Below are positions 1 through 10,604 of a stretch of 64,000 bases of DNA, piece after piece. A model generated the notes under the pieces. It did not search any database, was not told where the DNA came from, and saw only the letters and a list, made by a program, of their open reading frames with translations. The stretch's first letter is position 1. Each line of letters opens with the position of its first letter. Origin of the DNA: Rhizomicrobium sp. (GTDB lineage: Bacteria > Pseudomonadota > Alphaproteobacteria > Micropepsales > Micropepsaceae). The stretch covers positions 682,001-746,000 of the forward strand of contig JBBCGL010000001.1 of NCBI GenBank assembly GCA_037200385.1, read 5' to 3'. Position numbers and translations under genes: made by a program.

Positions 1-665
1 GCGCGCAGATGCTGTTCGGCCAAGGCAAAGTCCTCCGGCGCGGTGACCTTCATGTTGCTGTCTTCGCCCGGCACCGCCTCGACATGCAAGCCGGCCAGCT
101 CGGCGAGCGCCATGTCGTCGGTCACGCTCTCGCGCGCAAAGTGGCGATGCGCCTCGAATATCTTCGGAAACGCGAAACCCTGCGGTGTCTGGGCGCGCAG
201 CAAGCCATCGCGCGGTACCGTCACCCACTTGCCGCTTTCCCGCTTGCGCAGCGTGTCGGCGACGGGAAGCAGCGGCACGGCACCTTCCGTCCCGGCCTGC
301 AGCGCGGCGATGACGGCGTCGATCAGCTTCGCGGACACCAAGGGGCGGGCCGCATCGTGGATCAGCACATAATCCGGCCGGCGATGCGCGAGCGCCTCCA
401 GCCCGTGCATCACCGAATGCTGCCGCGTCGCGCCGCCGGCGAGCACCGGCAGAAGATCCAGGCCGGCGACGGTTTCCCGATAGAGCGCTTCGTCGTTCGG
501 ACCGATGGTGACCTGGATCGCGGTGACGGCCGGATGGCGGACGAAAGCTTCGAGCGTCCAGCGCAGGATCGGCTTGCCGAGCAAGGGCGCATATTGCTTG
601 GGCACCGGCCCGCCGGCCCGTTCGCCTCTTCCGGCAGCAACGACAAGGACGGCGACCCCAGCCAT
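1..665 (-). CDS. ispD: 2-C-methyl-D-erythritol 4-phosphate cytidylyltransferase (IspD), C-terminus cut by the window edge
   Basis: This enzyme transfers CMP to methylerythritol phosphate in the MEP isoprenoid pathway. The reading frame starts at an ATG at 663-665 and runs off the left edge, so about 221 codons are visible. The N-terminus reads MAGVAVLVVAAGRGERAGG, the glycine-rich nucleotide-binding loop of the family, followed by PKQY, a central IHDAARPLVS motif and TPQGF. The stretch DDMALAE and VPGEDSNMKVT near the edge match the family's C-terminal region. In many alphaproteobacteria IspD is fused to IspF, but the fusion point would lie beyond the window. The gene is transcribed divergently from ntrB, with a 132 bp gap. 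The usual dusB between these two genes is absent. Confidence 0.93.
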   Translation of the reverse strand, partial: MAGVAVLVVAAGRGERAGGPVPKQYAPLLGKPILRWTLEAFVRHPAVTAIQVTIGPNDEALYRETVAGLDLLPVLAGGATRQHSVMHGLEALAHRRPDYVLIHDAARPLVSAKLIDAVIAALQAGTEGAVPLLPVADTLRKRESGKWVTVPRDGLLRAQTPQGFAFPKIFEAHRHFARESVTDDMALAELAGLHVEAVPGEDSNMKVTAPEDFALAEQHLR

Positions 666-769
666 GTTTTCTCCGCAGTTTGGCGGACTGGGTAGCACAA
701 TTGCACGACGCGGCAAGGCTACGCTGCGGCGCAACATAGGTGTTGCCTAGTTTGTAGACAGTGTCCTAC

Positions 770-790
770 CATGCCTATCCATTAGGCATG
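770..790. promoter_or_regulatory. Perfect 8-bp inverted repeat just upstream of ntrB
   Basis: Arms CATGCCTA and TAGGCATG are separated by five bases and end eight bases before the chosen ntrB start codon. It could be an operator, or an mRNA hairpin that affects initiation at ntrB, since it sits where the ribosome-binding site should be and no strong Shine-Dalgarno sequence is visible. Function is inferred from position only. Confidence 0.35.
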
Positions 791-797
791 AGATGGC

Positions 798-1904
798 ATG
801 GAACGCGACAAGGCCGGACTGAAGGAAGGGGCAGCCACGGCAGCGATCGCCGGTGCCTTGCCCATGCCGTTGCTGATCGTCGGCCCGGAATTGCGTGTTC
901 TCTTCGTCAATCCGGCGGCCGAGCAGTTCTTCGACAGCGGCGCGGGGCTACTGGTCCGCCAGAGCCTCAACGCGCTTGTCCCCTTCGGCAGCCCGCTGAT
1001 CCAACTCGTCGCGCAGGCCCGCGAGCGCGGCGCCTCTGTGGGCGAGCGCAATGTCGATCTCACCACGCCGCGCTATGGCGAGCGGATCGCCGATGTCCTC
1101 GTCACGCCGCTTCCCGAACCCGAAGATTCGGTGGTCGTCATCCTGCAAGAGCGCAGCCTTGCGCAGCGGATCGACCGGCAGCTCCTGCATCGCGGCGCGG
1201 TGCGCTCGATGCACGGTATGGCGGCGGTGCTGGCGCATGAGATCAAGAATCCGCTGGCGGGCATCCGCGGCGCGGCGCAACTCCTCGAAGAAGCGCTGCC
1301 GCCGACCGAGCGCGACCTGACGCAGTTGATCTGCGACGAGACCGACCGCATCCGCGCCCTGATCGACCGCATGGAGTCGTTCGGCGACACGCGCGCCTTG
1401 CCGCGCACGCCGGTGAACATCCACGAAGTCCTGGACCGCGTGCGCAAGGTCGCCGAGACCAGCTTCGCCAAGGGTGTGACGATCATCGAGTCCTTCGATC
1501 CCTCGCTGCCGCCTGTGCTGGGCGATCGCGACCAGCTCATCCAGGTCTTCATGAATCTCGTCCGCAACGCGGCCGACGCGCTTCCCGAGACGGGCGGCGA
1601 GATCACCTTGACGACCGGCTACCGGCCCGGCGTCCGCTTCGGCGCCGCCGTCGCCGGCGAGCGCCTGAGCCTGCCGCTCGAGGTCACGGTGCGCGACAAC
1701 GGCTCGGGCGTGCCGCCGGACCTGATGCCGAACATCTTCGATCCTTTCGTCACGACCAAGCCGCGCGGTTCGGGTCTCGGCCTGGCGCTGGTCGCCAAGA
1801 TCGTCGGCGACCATGGGGGCGTCATCGAATGCGATTCCGCGCCGCGCCGAACCATTTTCCGCATCCTGCTGCCCAAGGCGGCGGGACCGAGCGAAGGAGG
1901 CTGA
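798..1904 (+). CDS. ntrB: Nitrogen regulation sensor histidine kinase NtrB
   Basis: Cytoplasmic two-component kinase/phosphatase that acts on NtrC according to nitrogen status signalled by PII. The 368-residue protein has an N-terminal PAS-like domain (about residues 15-125) without membrane segments. Next come the dimerisation/phosphoacceptor motif [11 protein letters not shown] with His at about residue 147, an N box [11 protein letters not shown] near 251, and the ATP-binding motifs DNGSGVPP and GSGLGLALV near the C-terminus. Length and domain order are normal for the family. The stop codon is followed at once by the ntrC GTG start, so the two are translationally coupled. Candidate ATGs lie at 788, 793 and 798; only 798 is in frame. 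Confidence 0.95.
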   Translation: MERDKAGLKEGAATAAIAGALPMPLLIVGPELRVLFVNPAAEQFFDSGAGLLVRQSLNALVPFGSPLIQLVAQARERGASVGERNVDLTTPRYGERIADVLVTPLPEPEDSVVVILQERSLAQRIDRQLLHRGAVRSMHGMAAVLAHEIKNPLAGIRGAAQLLEEALPPTERDLTQLICDETDRIRALIDRMESFGDTRALPRTPVNIHEVLDRVRKVAETSFAKGVTIIESFDPSLPPVLGDRDQLIQVFMNLVRNAADALPETGGEITLTTGYRPGVRFGAAVAGERLSLPLEVTVRDNGSGVPPDLMPNIFDPFVTTKPRGSGLGLALVAKIVGDHGGVIECDSAPRRTIFRILLPKAAGPSEGG

Positions 1905-1905
1905 T

Positions 1906-3351
<1,446 letters not shown>

Positions 3352-3368
3352 GGCGCCCGCTTAACCGT

Positions 3369-3457
3369 GTTGCGGTATCGCAACGCAGCATTCTTGCAAC
3401 ATGCTGCCGCTTCGCTACACTATGTCGGATTGCCGAATGCCGCTAACGGTTTAGCGG
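3369..3457. promoter_or_regulatory. Two hairpins and a candidate promoter between ntrC and ntrY
   Basis: The 121-bp gap between ntrC and ntrY holds an inverted repeat GTTGCG-GTAT-CGCAAC (3369-3384). Next comes a possible sigma-70-type promoter, TTGCAA (3394-3399) with a 16-base spacer and TACACT (3416-3421). A second inverted repeat has arms CCGCTAA and TTAGCGG (3440-3457) and ends 15 bases before the ntrY ATG. The arrangement suggests that ntrYX has its own promoter, with the second palindrome a possible operator in the 5' untranslated region. The first repeat lacks a T-run, so it is a weak terminator candidate. Confidence 0.35.
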
Positions 3458-3472
3458 TCGCAACGGAACCCT

Positions 3473-5767
3473 ATGTCGACAGCGAACCTTGTTGCAGAAC
3501 CGCCTCGCGGCGGTGTTCTGAATTGGATACGGGCAATTTCGCGCCCGTCGCTGCTTGCCTTCGGCGTCGGCATTCTCGCCGTGCTGGCGGGGATACTCAC
3601 CTATGCCACCGTCACGGGCGCAGTACCGATCGCGCCGACGCCCGAGGTCCTGGACGGGCTGCTCGCGCTGAACCTGACGCTTGGCCTGGCCTTGGCCGGC
3701 CTCATTGCCTGGCGCATCGCCCGGCTGTGGCGCGCGCGCACGGCGGGCACTGCCGGAGCACGGCTGCATGTGCGTCTCGTCCTGATGTTCAGCGTCATCG
3801 CGGTGACGCCGGCCATTCTCGTCGCGATCTTCTCCACCGTGACGCTCAACCTCGGCATCGAGGCATGGTTCTCCGCCCGGGTGCAGGGCGCGATCGACAA
3901 CTCCAAGAGCATTTCCTACCGCTACATGCTCGACAAGGGCACGGGCATCGCGAACGACGCGATCGAGATGATGATCGCGCTGGAGAGCGATCCGTCGCTG
4001 GTCGACGAGCGGCATCAGATGAAGGCTGGCCTGATGTTCGCCAAGCTCGCGGACATGGCGGAGAAGCGCGGCCTGCTGGGCTCGTTCATCATCGACAGCC
4101 ACGGCAACTACAAGGGCAGCAACACCAACTTCAAATATTCCGCGACGAAGAAGCCGGGAGCCGGCGAGTTCGAATGGGCGCGCACCAACCCGTCGGCCAT
4201 CACCTATGGCGATCCCAAGACCGGCGTCATGTATGCGCTGATCCGGATCTCGATCCTGAAGGATGCCTATCTGCTGGTGGCGCGACCGGTCGATCCGCAG
4301 GTCTACAGCTACTACAAGCTCACCAACGACACGGCCAACGAATACGATCGCCTCGGCCAGAACCTGGCGGAGGTCCAGCTCATCTTCGCGGCGCTTTACG
4401 GCGTGGTCTCGCTGGTCATCCTGCTCGCCGCCATTTGGCTCGGCCTGTGGGCGGCAAACCGCCTGGTGCGGCCGATCTCCGGCCTCATCACGGCGGCCGA
4501 GCGGGTCTCGGCGGGCGATCTGAAGGCGCAGGTCGAGGTCGAGCGCGACGATGACGAGATCGGGCTTCTGGGCCGGGCCTTCAACCGCATGACCTCGCAG
4601 CTCGACGCCCAGCGCACGGCGCTGGTCTCGGTGAACCGGCAAAACGACGAGCGCCGCCGCTTCACCGAGGCCGTGCTCGCGGGCGTGAGCGCCGGTGTGA
4701 TCGGCCTCGATCATGACGGCACGATCACCATCGTCAACCGTGCCGCGGCGCGTCTTCTCAATGCCGCGCCGGAGGAGCTGGAAGGCCGCCACTATTCGGA
4801 ATCGGTGCCCGAAATGGCCGCCATGATCCGCCGCGCCATCACCGAGCCGGTCGGGCGCGCCGGCGGCGAGGTCACCGTCAAGCGCGGCTCCACGACACGG
4901 GCGCTCAGCGTCCAGGTCTCCAGCGAACGCGGTTCCGACGGCAGCGGCTATGTCGCGACCTTCGACGACATCACGGACCTCGTTTCGGCCCAGCGCACCG
5001 CCGCCTGGGCGGACGTGGCGCGCCGCATCGCGCACGAGATCAAGAACCCCCTGACGCCGATCCAGCTCTCCGCCGAGCGGCTCAAGCGCAAATATGCGAG
5101 CGAGATCACGACCGATCCCGAGGTCTTTGCGCAATGCACCGACACCATCATCCGCCAGGTCGGCGACATCGGTCGCATGGTCGACGAGTTCTCCTCCTTC
5201 GCCCGCATGCCGACGCCGGTGATGCGGCGCGAGAATGCGCAGGAGCTGATCCAGCAGGCGGTGTTCCTGCAGCGCGTCGGCAATCCGCAGATCACCTATG
5301 AGACGCGGCTGCCCAAGAACCCGGTCTATGTCGAATGCGACGGCCGGCTGGTGGCGCAGGCCCTGACCAACGTGCTCAAGAACGCCGGCGAGGGCATCCA
5401 GGCCCGGCTCGGCAAGGGCGACGACACGCCCGGCCGCATCGTCATCGCACTGGAGCCCGGCGAGGACCGCGTCGTGTTCCGCATCACCGACAACGGCATC
5501 GGCCTGCCGCACGAGCATCGCGACCGGCTGACCGAACCCTATGTCACGACGCGCGCCAAGGGCACCGGCCTCGGCCTCGCGATCGTGCGCAAGATCCTGG
5601 AAGACCATGGCGGCGAGTTGCTGCTGCAGGATGCCGGCCAGGACGGCCACGAGCACGGCGAAAGCCAGCATGGCGCGGAGGTCGTGATGATCTTCCCGCC
5701 GAAACAGAAAAGCCTGAAAGCCAAGGGACCATCGGATGAGCAAGAACGGATCGCAGATCGCGTCTGA
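3473..5767 (+). CDS. ntrY: Membrane-bound nitrogen/redox sensor histidine kinase NtrY
   Basis: Sensor kinase of the NtrYX pair, which in alphaproteobacteria controls nitrogen metabolism, respiration and envelope functions. The 764-residue protein has three N-terminal membrane segments (about 28-48, 63-82, 105-125), a periplasmic region, and a fourth segment near 305-330. A HAMP domain follows, then a PAS domain (about 390-500), the HisKA motif [19 protein letters not shown] with His near 521, and a HATPase domain with DNGIGLP and GTGLGLAIV. The 3' end overlaps the ntrX start by 32 bases, so the two are co-translated. The long antisense frames over this gene are composition artefacts. Confidence 0.95.
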   Translation: MSTANLVAEPPRGGVLNWIRAISRPSLLAFGVGILAVLAGILTYATVTGAVPIAPTPEVLDGLLALNLTLGLALAGLIAWRIARLWRARTAGTAGARLHVRLVLMFSVIAVTPAILVAIFSTVTLNLGIEAWFSARVQGAIDNSKSISYRYMLDKGTGIANDAIEMMIALESDPSLVDERHQMKAGLMFAKLADMAEKRGLLGSFIIDSHGNYKGSNTNFKYSATKKPGAGEFEWARTNPSAITYGDPKTGVMYALIRISILKDAYLLVARPVDPQVYSYYKLTNDTANEYDRLGQNLAEVQLIFAALYGVVSLVILLAAIWLGLWAANRLVRPISGLITAAERVSAGDLKAQVEVERDDDEIGLLGRAFNRMTSQLDAQRTALVSVNRQNDERRRFTEAVLAGVSAGVIGLDHDGTITIVNRAAARLLNAAPEELEGRHYSESVPEMAAMIRRAITEPVGRAGGEVTVKRGSTTRALSVQVSSERGSDGSGYVATFDDITDLVSAQRTAAWADVARRIAHEIKNPLTPIQLSAERLKRKYASEITTDPEVFAQCTDTIIRQVGDIGRMVDEFSSFARMPTPVMRRENAQELIQQAVFLQRVGNPQITYETRLPKNPVYVECDGRLVAQALTNVLKNAGEGIQARLGKGDDTPGRIVIALEPGEDRVVFRITDNGIGLPHEHRDRLTEPYVTTRAKGTGLGLAIVRKILEDHGGELLLQDAGQDGHEHGESQHGAEVVMIFPPKQKSLKAKGPSDEQERIADRV

Positions 5768-7154
5768 AATCCTGATCGTCGACGACGAGGAGGACATCCG
5801 CGACCTGATCGCGGGCATCCTCCGCGACGAGGGGTATGAGACGCGCGTCGCCGGCGACAGCGACAGTGCGCTCAACGCCGTGCGCGTGCGCCGGCCGCAT
5901 CTCGTCGTGCTCGACATCTGGCTGCAGGGCAGCAAGCTCGACGGCATCCAGGTGCTCGACACCTTGAAGCGCGAGCAGCCCGACCTGCCGGTGGTGATGA
6001 TCTCCGGCCACGGGACGATCGAGACCGCGGTCGCCTCCATCAAGAAGGGCGCTTACGACTTCATCGAGAAACCCTTCAAGGCGGACCGCCTGATCCACGT
6101 CGTCGGCCGCGCCCTGGAGGCCTCGCGCCTGCGCCGCGAAGTGCAGGAGCTGAAGCTCAAGACCGGCGACGATTCGGAGATGGTCGGGCAATCCTCGGCG
6201 ATCAGCCAGGTGCGCCAAGCGGTCGACAAGATCGCCCCGACCAACAGCCGCATCTTCGTCACCGGCCCGTCGGGCTCGGGCAAGGAGGTCGTCGCGCGGC
6301 TGATCCATTCCCGTTCGCGCCGCGCCGGCAACGCGTTCGTCGCGATCAACTGCGCCACCATGGCGCCGTCGCGCATCGAAGCGGAGCTGTTCGGCGTCGA
6401 GGCGGGCGAGAACGGCGCGCGCAAGACCGGCATGTTCGAGCTGGCGCATAACGGCACGCTCTACCTCGACGAAGTCGCGGACATGCCGCTGGAGACGCAA
6501 GGCAAGATCCTGCGCGTGCTGGTGGACCAGACCTTCACCCGGGTCGGCGGCACGATGCGGGTGCAGGTCGATGCGCGGGTGATCTGCTCGACGACCAAGG
6601 ATCTGCGGGCCGAGATCGCTGCCGGCAAGTTCCGCGAGGATCTCTACCACCGGCTCAACGTCGTGCCGGTGCGGGTGCCCTCGCTGGCCGAGCGGCGGGA
6701 CGACATCCCCGCGCTGGTGTCGCATTTCATGAAGCGCCTGTCGGCGACGTCGGGCCTCGCGATGCGCGAGATCGGCGACGACGCCATGGCGGTGCTGCAA
6801 TCGCATAGCTGGCCGGGCAATGTCCGCCAGCTGCGCAACATCGTGGAGCGTCTCCTGATCCTGGCGACCGACGACGCGGCACAGGTGATCTCGGCCGACC
6901 TCCTGCCGGCGGACCTCGGCTCGAGCGCGCCTTGGGGCGGCGGGGGAGGGCGGGGCGACCTCGTCATCTCGCTGCCGTTGCGCGAGGCCCGCGAGATCTT
7001 CGAGCGCGACTACCTGGTGGCGCAGATCAATCGCTTCGGCGGCAACATCTCGCGCACCGCGGCGTTCATCGGCATGGAGCGCTCCGCGCTGCACCGGAAA
7101 CTCAAATCCCTCGGCGTCGGCCCCAACGGGCGGGAGCAGGGCTTCAACGCGTGA
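5736..7154 (+). CDS. ntrX: Response regulator NtrX (AAA+ type lacking the GAFTGA loop)
   Basis: Cognate regulator of NtrY, 472 residues. The receiver domain begins ILIVDDEEDIRD and carries the phosphoacceptor Asp in VVLDIWLQGS. The AAA+ domain has Walker A GPSGSGKE near residue 180 and Walker B TLYLDEVADMP. A Fis-like helix-turn-helix, RTAAFIGMERSALHRKLKSL, ends the protein. Where NtrC carries GAFTGA, this protein reads EAGENGARKTGMFE, so the sigma-54-contacting loop is missing. This is the known state of alphaproteobacterial NtrX and implies DNA binding without sigma-54 activation. It overlaps ntrY by 32 bases and is followed after 7 bases by the transaminase gene. Confidence 0.94.
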   Translation: MSKNGSQIASEILIVDDEEDIRDLIAGILRDEGYETRVAGDSDSALNAVRVRRPHLVVLDIWLQGSKLDGIQVLDTLKREQPDLPVVMISGHGTIETAVASIKKGAYDFIEKPFKADRLIHVVGRALEASRLRREVQELKLKTGDDSEMVGQSSAISQVRQAVDKIAPTNSRIFVTGPSGSGKEVVARLIHSRSRRAGNAFVAINCATMAPSRIEAELFGVEAGENGARKTGMFELAHNGTLYLDEVADMPLETQGKILRVLVDQTFTRVGGTMRVQVDARVICSTTKDLRAEIAAGKFREDLYHRLNVVPVRVPSLAERRDDIPALVSHFMKRLSATSGLAMREIGDDAMAVLQSHSWPGNVRQLRNIVERLLILATDDAAQVISADLLPADLGSSAPWGGGGGRGDLVISLPLREAREIFERDYLVAQINRFGGNISRTAAFIGMERSALHRKLKSLGVGPNGREQGFNA

Positions 7155-7161
7155 GGCATTC

Positions 7162-8064
7162 GTGAGCAAGGGCTGGAACGGCCGCGCCCCGGCCGGGCGG
7201 ATCGCCTATGTCGACGGCCGCTATGAACCGCATGGCCGGGCGCATGTGCATATCGAGGATCGCGGGCTGCAGCTCGGCGACGCCGTCTATGAAGTGTGCG
7301 GCATCGCGCACGGCGTGCTGATGGACGTGGCGGAGCATCTCGACAGGCTCGAGCGCTCGCTGCGCGAACTCGAGATCGCGATGCCGATGCCGCGGAACGC
7401 GCTCGAGCTCGTGATGCGGGAGCTCGTCCGCCGCAATCGCGTTCGCGATGGCTTGCTCTATCTCCAGGTGAGCCGTGGCATCGCCAGGCGCGATCATCCG
7501 ATCCCGAGCGTGCCCGTGCGCCCGAGCCTGATCCTCACCGCCCGCAGCATCTCCATGGTCGATCTCGAGAAGCGCCAGCGCGACGGCGTCGCGGTGATCT
7601 CGCGGCCCGACGAGCGCTGGGGGCGGGTGGACATCAAGACGGTCCAATTGCTCCCGAACCTCCTGGCCAAGACCGCCGCCCGGCGCGCCGGCGCTTATGA
7701 GGCGTGGCTGGTGGACGACGACGGTTTCGTGACCGAAGGCAGCTCGACCAATGCCTGGATCGTCGATGCCGCCGGCCAGCTCCGGACCCGCGGGCTCGGC
7801 AACGACATCCTCCCCGGCGTGACCCGCCGGGTCATCCTGGAAGCGGCTGCGACATCGCAGCTCGAGGTCACGGAACTTCGATTTGCTTTGGCCGACGCGT
7901 TGGCGGCGCGCGAGGCCTTCATATCCTCCGCCACCGGCGTGGTCCCCGTCACCACAATCGACGGAAAGCGCGTTGGGGATGGTAAACCGGGGCCGGTGAC
8001 CCGAAGGGTCCAGGAACTTTATTTCCTGACGTCCTCACAGCGCGCCGCAAAAACAGGCAGCTAA
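7162..8064 (+). CDS. dat: D-amino-acid transaminase (PLP class IV aminotransferase)
   Basis: A PLP enzyme interconverting D-amino acids and 2-oxo acids, supplying D-Glu or D-Ala for cell-wall or catabolic use. The 300-residue length fits the class. The start is GTG at 7162. Visible signatures are the N-terminal [10 protein letters not shown] and [14 protein letters not shown], the catalytic-lysine region [11 protein letters not shown] near residue 160, and [12 protein letters not shown] near 195, where the cofactor phosphate is held. Branched-chain aminotransferase and 4-amino-4-deoxychorismate lyase share this fold; the N-terminal motifs favour the D-amino-acid enzyme. It lies directly downstream of ntrX and upstream of hfq, an order seen in related genomes. 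Confidence 0.88.
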   Translation: MSKGWNGRAPAGRIAYVDGRYEPHGRAHVHIEDRGLQLGDAVYEVCGIAHGVLMDVAEHLDRLERSLRELEIAMPMPRNALELVMRELVRRNRVRDGLLYLQVSRGIARRDHPIPSVPVRPSLILTARSISMVDLEKRQRDGVAVISRPDERWGRVDIKTVQLLPNLLAKTAARRAGAYEAWLVDDDGFVTEGSSTNAWIVDAAGQLRTRGLGNDILPGVTRRVILEAAATSQLEVTELRFALADALAAREAFISSATGVVPVTTIDGKRVGDGKPGPVTRRVQELYFLTSSQRAAKTGS

Positions 8065-8150
8065 GCCCTTTCGCAAACGCAGCAATGCAGCCTATGCTAC
8101 GGAAAGTGCTTCGCAGGGGCGCGCGGCACAGTCATCTCTTGGATTCCCCG

Positions 8151-8402
8151 ATGAGCGAAAAACAACAAAATCTGCAAGACACCTTTCTCAATGCAGTTCG
8201 CAAGAGCAAATCGGCCGTTACCATCTTTCTGGTCAACGGCGTAAAGCTTCAGGGGAACATCACGTGGTTCGACAATTTCTGCGTTCTCCTGCGCCGGGAC
8301 GGCCAGGCGCAGCTCGTCTACAAGCACGCGATCTCGACCGTCATGCCGCTGGGTCCGATCCAGCTGCAGGAAGAAACGGCGATCGAGAAGGAAAACGCGT
8401 AG
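8151..8402 (+). CDS. hfq: RNA chaperone Hfq
   Basis: Hexameric Sm-like protein that pairs small RNAs with mRNAs. The start is the ATG at 8151, giving the usual N-terminus [18 protein letters not shown] and 83 residues. A frame from 8085 adds an untypical 22-residue leader. The Sm1 segment ([19 protein letters not shown], about residues 24-42) and the Sm2 YKHAIST motif are intact. The C-terminal tail is short and acidic, as is common in alphaproteobacteria. hflX follows directly; in this lineage, as in enterobacteria, the two genes are adjacent. Confidence 0.97.
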   Translation: MSEKQQNLQDTFLNAVRKSKSAVTIFLVNGVKLQGNITWFDNFCVLLRRDGQAQLVYKHAISTVMPLGPIQLQEETAIEKENA

Positions 8403-8437
8403 TCCGCAAGGCTCCCGCCAAGGCCGGCTATGACGGC

Positions 8438-9748
8438 GTGCGCGATCTCGTGCGCACCGCGGTCGTCGTCCATGTCGAACCCAAGGCGCGCGCCGCCGGC
8501 GCAAGGCTGGACCGCGACGCCGAGGCACGGCTCGAGGAAGCGATCGGCCTGACGGCGGCGATCGGGCTCGAGGTCATCGCGAGCCATATCGTGCCGCTGG
8601 TGCGGCCGACGCCCGCGACGCTGATCGGCAGCGGCAAGGTCGCGGAGATCGGCGGCGAGGCGAAGGCGCTGGAGCCGACGGTCATCATCGTCAACGCGCA
8701 GCTTTCGCCGGTCCAGCAACGCAACCTGGAAAAGGCCTGGGCGACCAAGGTGCTCGACCGCACGGCGCTGATCCTCGAAATCTTCGGCGAGCGGGCCCGC
8801 ACGCATGAGGGCCGGCTGCAGGTCGAGCTGGCGCATTTGAGCTATCAGCGCTCGCGGCTGGTGCGGTCCTGGACCCATCTGGAACGGCAGAGGGGCGGCT
8901 TCGGCTTCCTCGGCGGTCCCGGCGAGTCGCAGATCGAGACCGACCGGCGCCTGATCGGCGACCGCGTCGCGCGGATCAAGAAGGAACTCGAAAGCGTCAA
9001 GCGGACCCGAGGCCTGCAACGCCAGGCCCGGAAGAGGGTGCCTTACCCGGTGATCGCGCTGGTCGGCTACACCAATGCCGGCAAGTCGACCCTGTTCAAC
9101 ACGCTGACCGACGCCGAGGTCTTGGCCAAGGACCTGCTGTTCGCGACTCTCGATCCGACGATGCGCGGCCTCAAGCTGCCGCATGGGACACGGGCCGTGC
9201 TGTCCGACACGGTGGGCTTCATCGCCGACCTGCCAACCGAGCTGGTCGCCGCCTTCCGCGCCACGCTGGAGGAGGTCCTGGAAGCCGATGTCATCGTTCA
9301 CGTCCGTGACGCGTCCCATACGGAAAGTTCTGCCCAAAAAGCCGACGTGCTCAAAGTGCTGGCGGATCTCGGCGTCGACACCGAGGGGCGGCCGTTCATC
9401 GAGGTCCTCAACAAGATCGACCGGATTGAACCGGAGGTCCGCGCCGGGCTGCTGGCCGGCAACGAAAGGCCGAACGGTCCGGTCGCGGTCTCCGCGCTGG
9501 CCGGTGACGGATTAAGCCAGCTTTTGCGCCGTTTCGAGACCGAGTTGACGCATGCCAACATTCAATATCGCCTAATGCTGCCGCATGCCGACGGCGAGGG
9601 CCTCGCTTGGGTCTATCGCCACGCGCAGGTCCTGGGGCGGGAAGACCAGGCAAAAGGCGTCGCGCTGACGCTGGCGATCGATCCCCGGGATGTGGAGCGA
9701 TTCTCGCAACGCTTCACAGACAAGAACTTTGTTCCAGCAAGCGGTTAG
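8438..9748 (+). CDS. hflX: Ribosome-associated GTPase HflX
   Basis: GTPase that binds the 50S subunit and helps rescue stalled or heat-damaged ribosomes. The N-terminal HflX domain is followed by the linker FGFLGGPGESQIETDRRLIGDR and the G domain with G1 GYTNAGKSTLFN, G3 DTVGF and G4 NKID. The start is uncertain: the frame stays open back to an ATG at 8264 inside hfq, but family similarity begins near DLVRTAVVVHVEP. GTG at 8438 (436 residues) is preferred and GTG at 8450 is also possible; neither has a strong Shine-Dalgarno sequence. This suggests coupling to hfq. Confidence 0.93.
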   Translation: MRDLVRTAVVVHVEPKARAAGARLDRDAEARLEEAIGLTAAIGLEVIASHIVPLVRPTPATLIGSGKVAEIGGEAKALEPTVIIVNAQLSPVQQRNLEKAWATKVLDRTALILEIFGERARTHEGRLQVELAHLSYQRSRLVRSWTHLERQRGGFGFLGGPGESQIETDRRLIGDRVARIKKELESVKRTRGLQRQARKRVPYPVIALVGYTNAGKSTLFNTLTDAEVLAKDLLFATLDPTMRGLKLPHGTRAVLSDTVGFIADLPTELVAAFRATLEEVLEADVIVHVRDASHTESSAQKADVLKVLADLGVDTEGRPFIEVLNKIDRIEPEVRAGLLAGNERPNGPVAVSALAGDGLSQLLRRFETELTHANIQYRLMLPHADGEGLAWVYRHAQVLGREDQAKGVALTLAIDPRDVERFSQRFTDKNFVPASG

Positions 9749-9758
9749 CAGGACCTGT

Positions 9759-10586
9759 TCATAAACCTGTGGACGGATCTGTGGGTCTGAGAGCTGCTTT
9801 CGCTCCGAGCCACAGATCCTCCAGCTCGGCCAGGGTCGCGTCTTTAGGGCCGCGGCCCTGGGCGGCGAGACGTGCCTCGATCCAGGCGAAGCGGCGGGTG
9901 ACCTTGGAATTCGTCATGCGAAGAGCGGCTTCCGGGTCGACCTTGAGGTGCCTGGCCAGATTGGCGATCACGAAGAGCAGGTCGCCGAACTCGCCTTCGA
10001 TCTCGGACTGGGAGGCGCCGGCGGCTTGCGCCTCGACGATCTCCCGGGCTTCCTCCGTCACCTTGTCGATCACGCGTTCCGGAGAATTCCAATCGAATCC
10101 GACGCTTGAAAGACGTTTCTGAAGTTTGTCGGCACGGGCCAGGGCGGGCAGGGCGAGGGGAACGCCGTCCAGCACGCCGGCCTGGCCCTTGGCGCCACGC
10201 TCGGCGGCCTTGAGCGCCTCCCAGGTATCCTTCTGGGCGTGAGCGTCCTGCTCGGCCGCGGTGTCGCCGAAGACATGGGGATGGCGGCGGATCATCTTGC
10301 CGGTGATCGCCTCGACCACATCGCCGAAGGCGAACAGGCCGCGCTCCTCGGCGATCCGCGCGTGGTAGACGACCTGGAGGAGCAGGTCGCCTAGCTCGTC
10401 CTTGAGCTCCGGCCAGTTCTTGTCCTCGATCGCAGCGGAGACCTCGTAAGCCTCCTCGATGGTGTAGGGCGCAATGGTCTCGAAGGTCTGATCGCGGTCC
10501 CATGGGCAGCCGGCGACGGGATCGCGCAGCCGGCGCAGGATCTCGACAAGGTCCGCGACATCGCGGCTGGGCTCGGGCTTGGTCAT
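9759..10586 (-). CDS. mazG: Nucleoside triphosphate pyrophosphohydrolase MazG
   Basis: All-alpha NTP pyrophosphatase that removes non-canonical or excess nucleotides and can lower ppGpp. The protein shows two MazG repeats. The first has CPWDRDQTFETIAPYTIEE with the metal-binding EEAYEV and DELGDLLLQVVYHA acidic residues (about residues 20-65). The second is near 175-215 (EEAREIVEA and EGEFGDLLFVIANLARH). The start is taken at ATG 10584-10586 (275 residues); an in-frame ATG at 10604 would add six residues, and neither has a clear ribosome-binding site. It converges with hflX, with a 10-bp gap. Confidence 0.94.
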   Translation of the reverse strand: MTKPEPSRDVADLVEILRRLRDPVAGCPWDRDQTFETIAPYTIEEAYEVSAAIEDKNWPELKDELGDLLLQVVYHARIAEERGLFAFGDVVEAITGKMIRRHPHVFGDTAAEQDAHAQKDTWEALKAAERGAKGQAGVLDGVPLALPALARADKLQKRLSSVGFDWNSPERVIDKVTEEAREIVEAQAAGASQSEIEGEFGDLLFVIANLARHLKVDPEAALRMTNSKVTRRFAWIEARLAAQGRGPKDATLAELEDLWLGAKAALRPTDPSTGL

Positions 10587-10604
10587 GCCTGATTGATAGC
10601 GCAT

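Noticed and set aside
6370-6440. Missing GAFTGA motif in NtrX, considered as a mutation
   Set aside because: Loss of this loop is the usual condition of alphaproteobacterial NtrX, so it is annotated but not treated as an anomaly.
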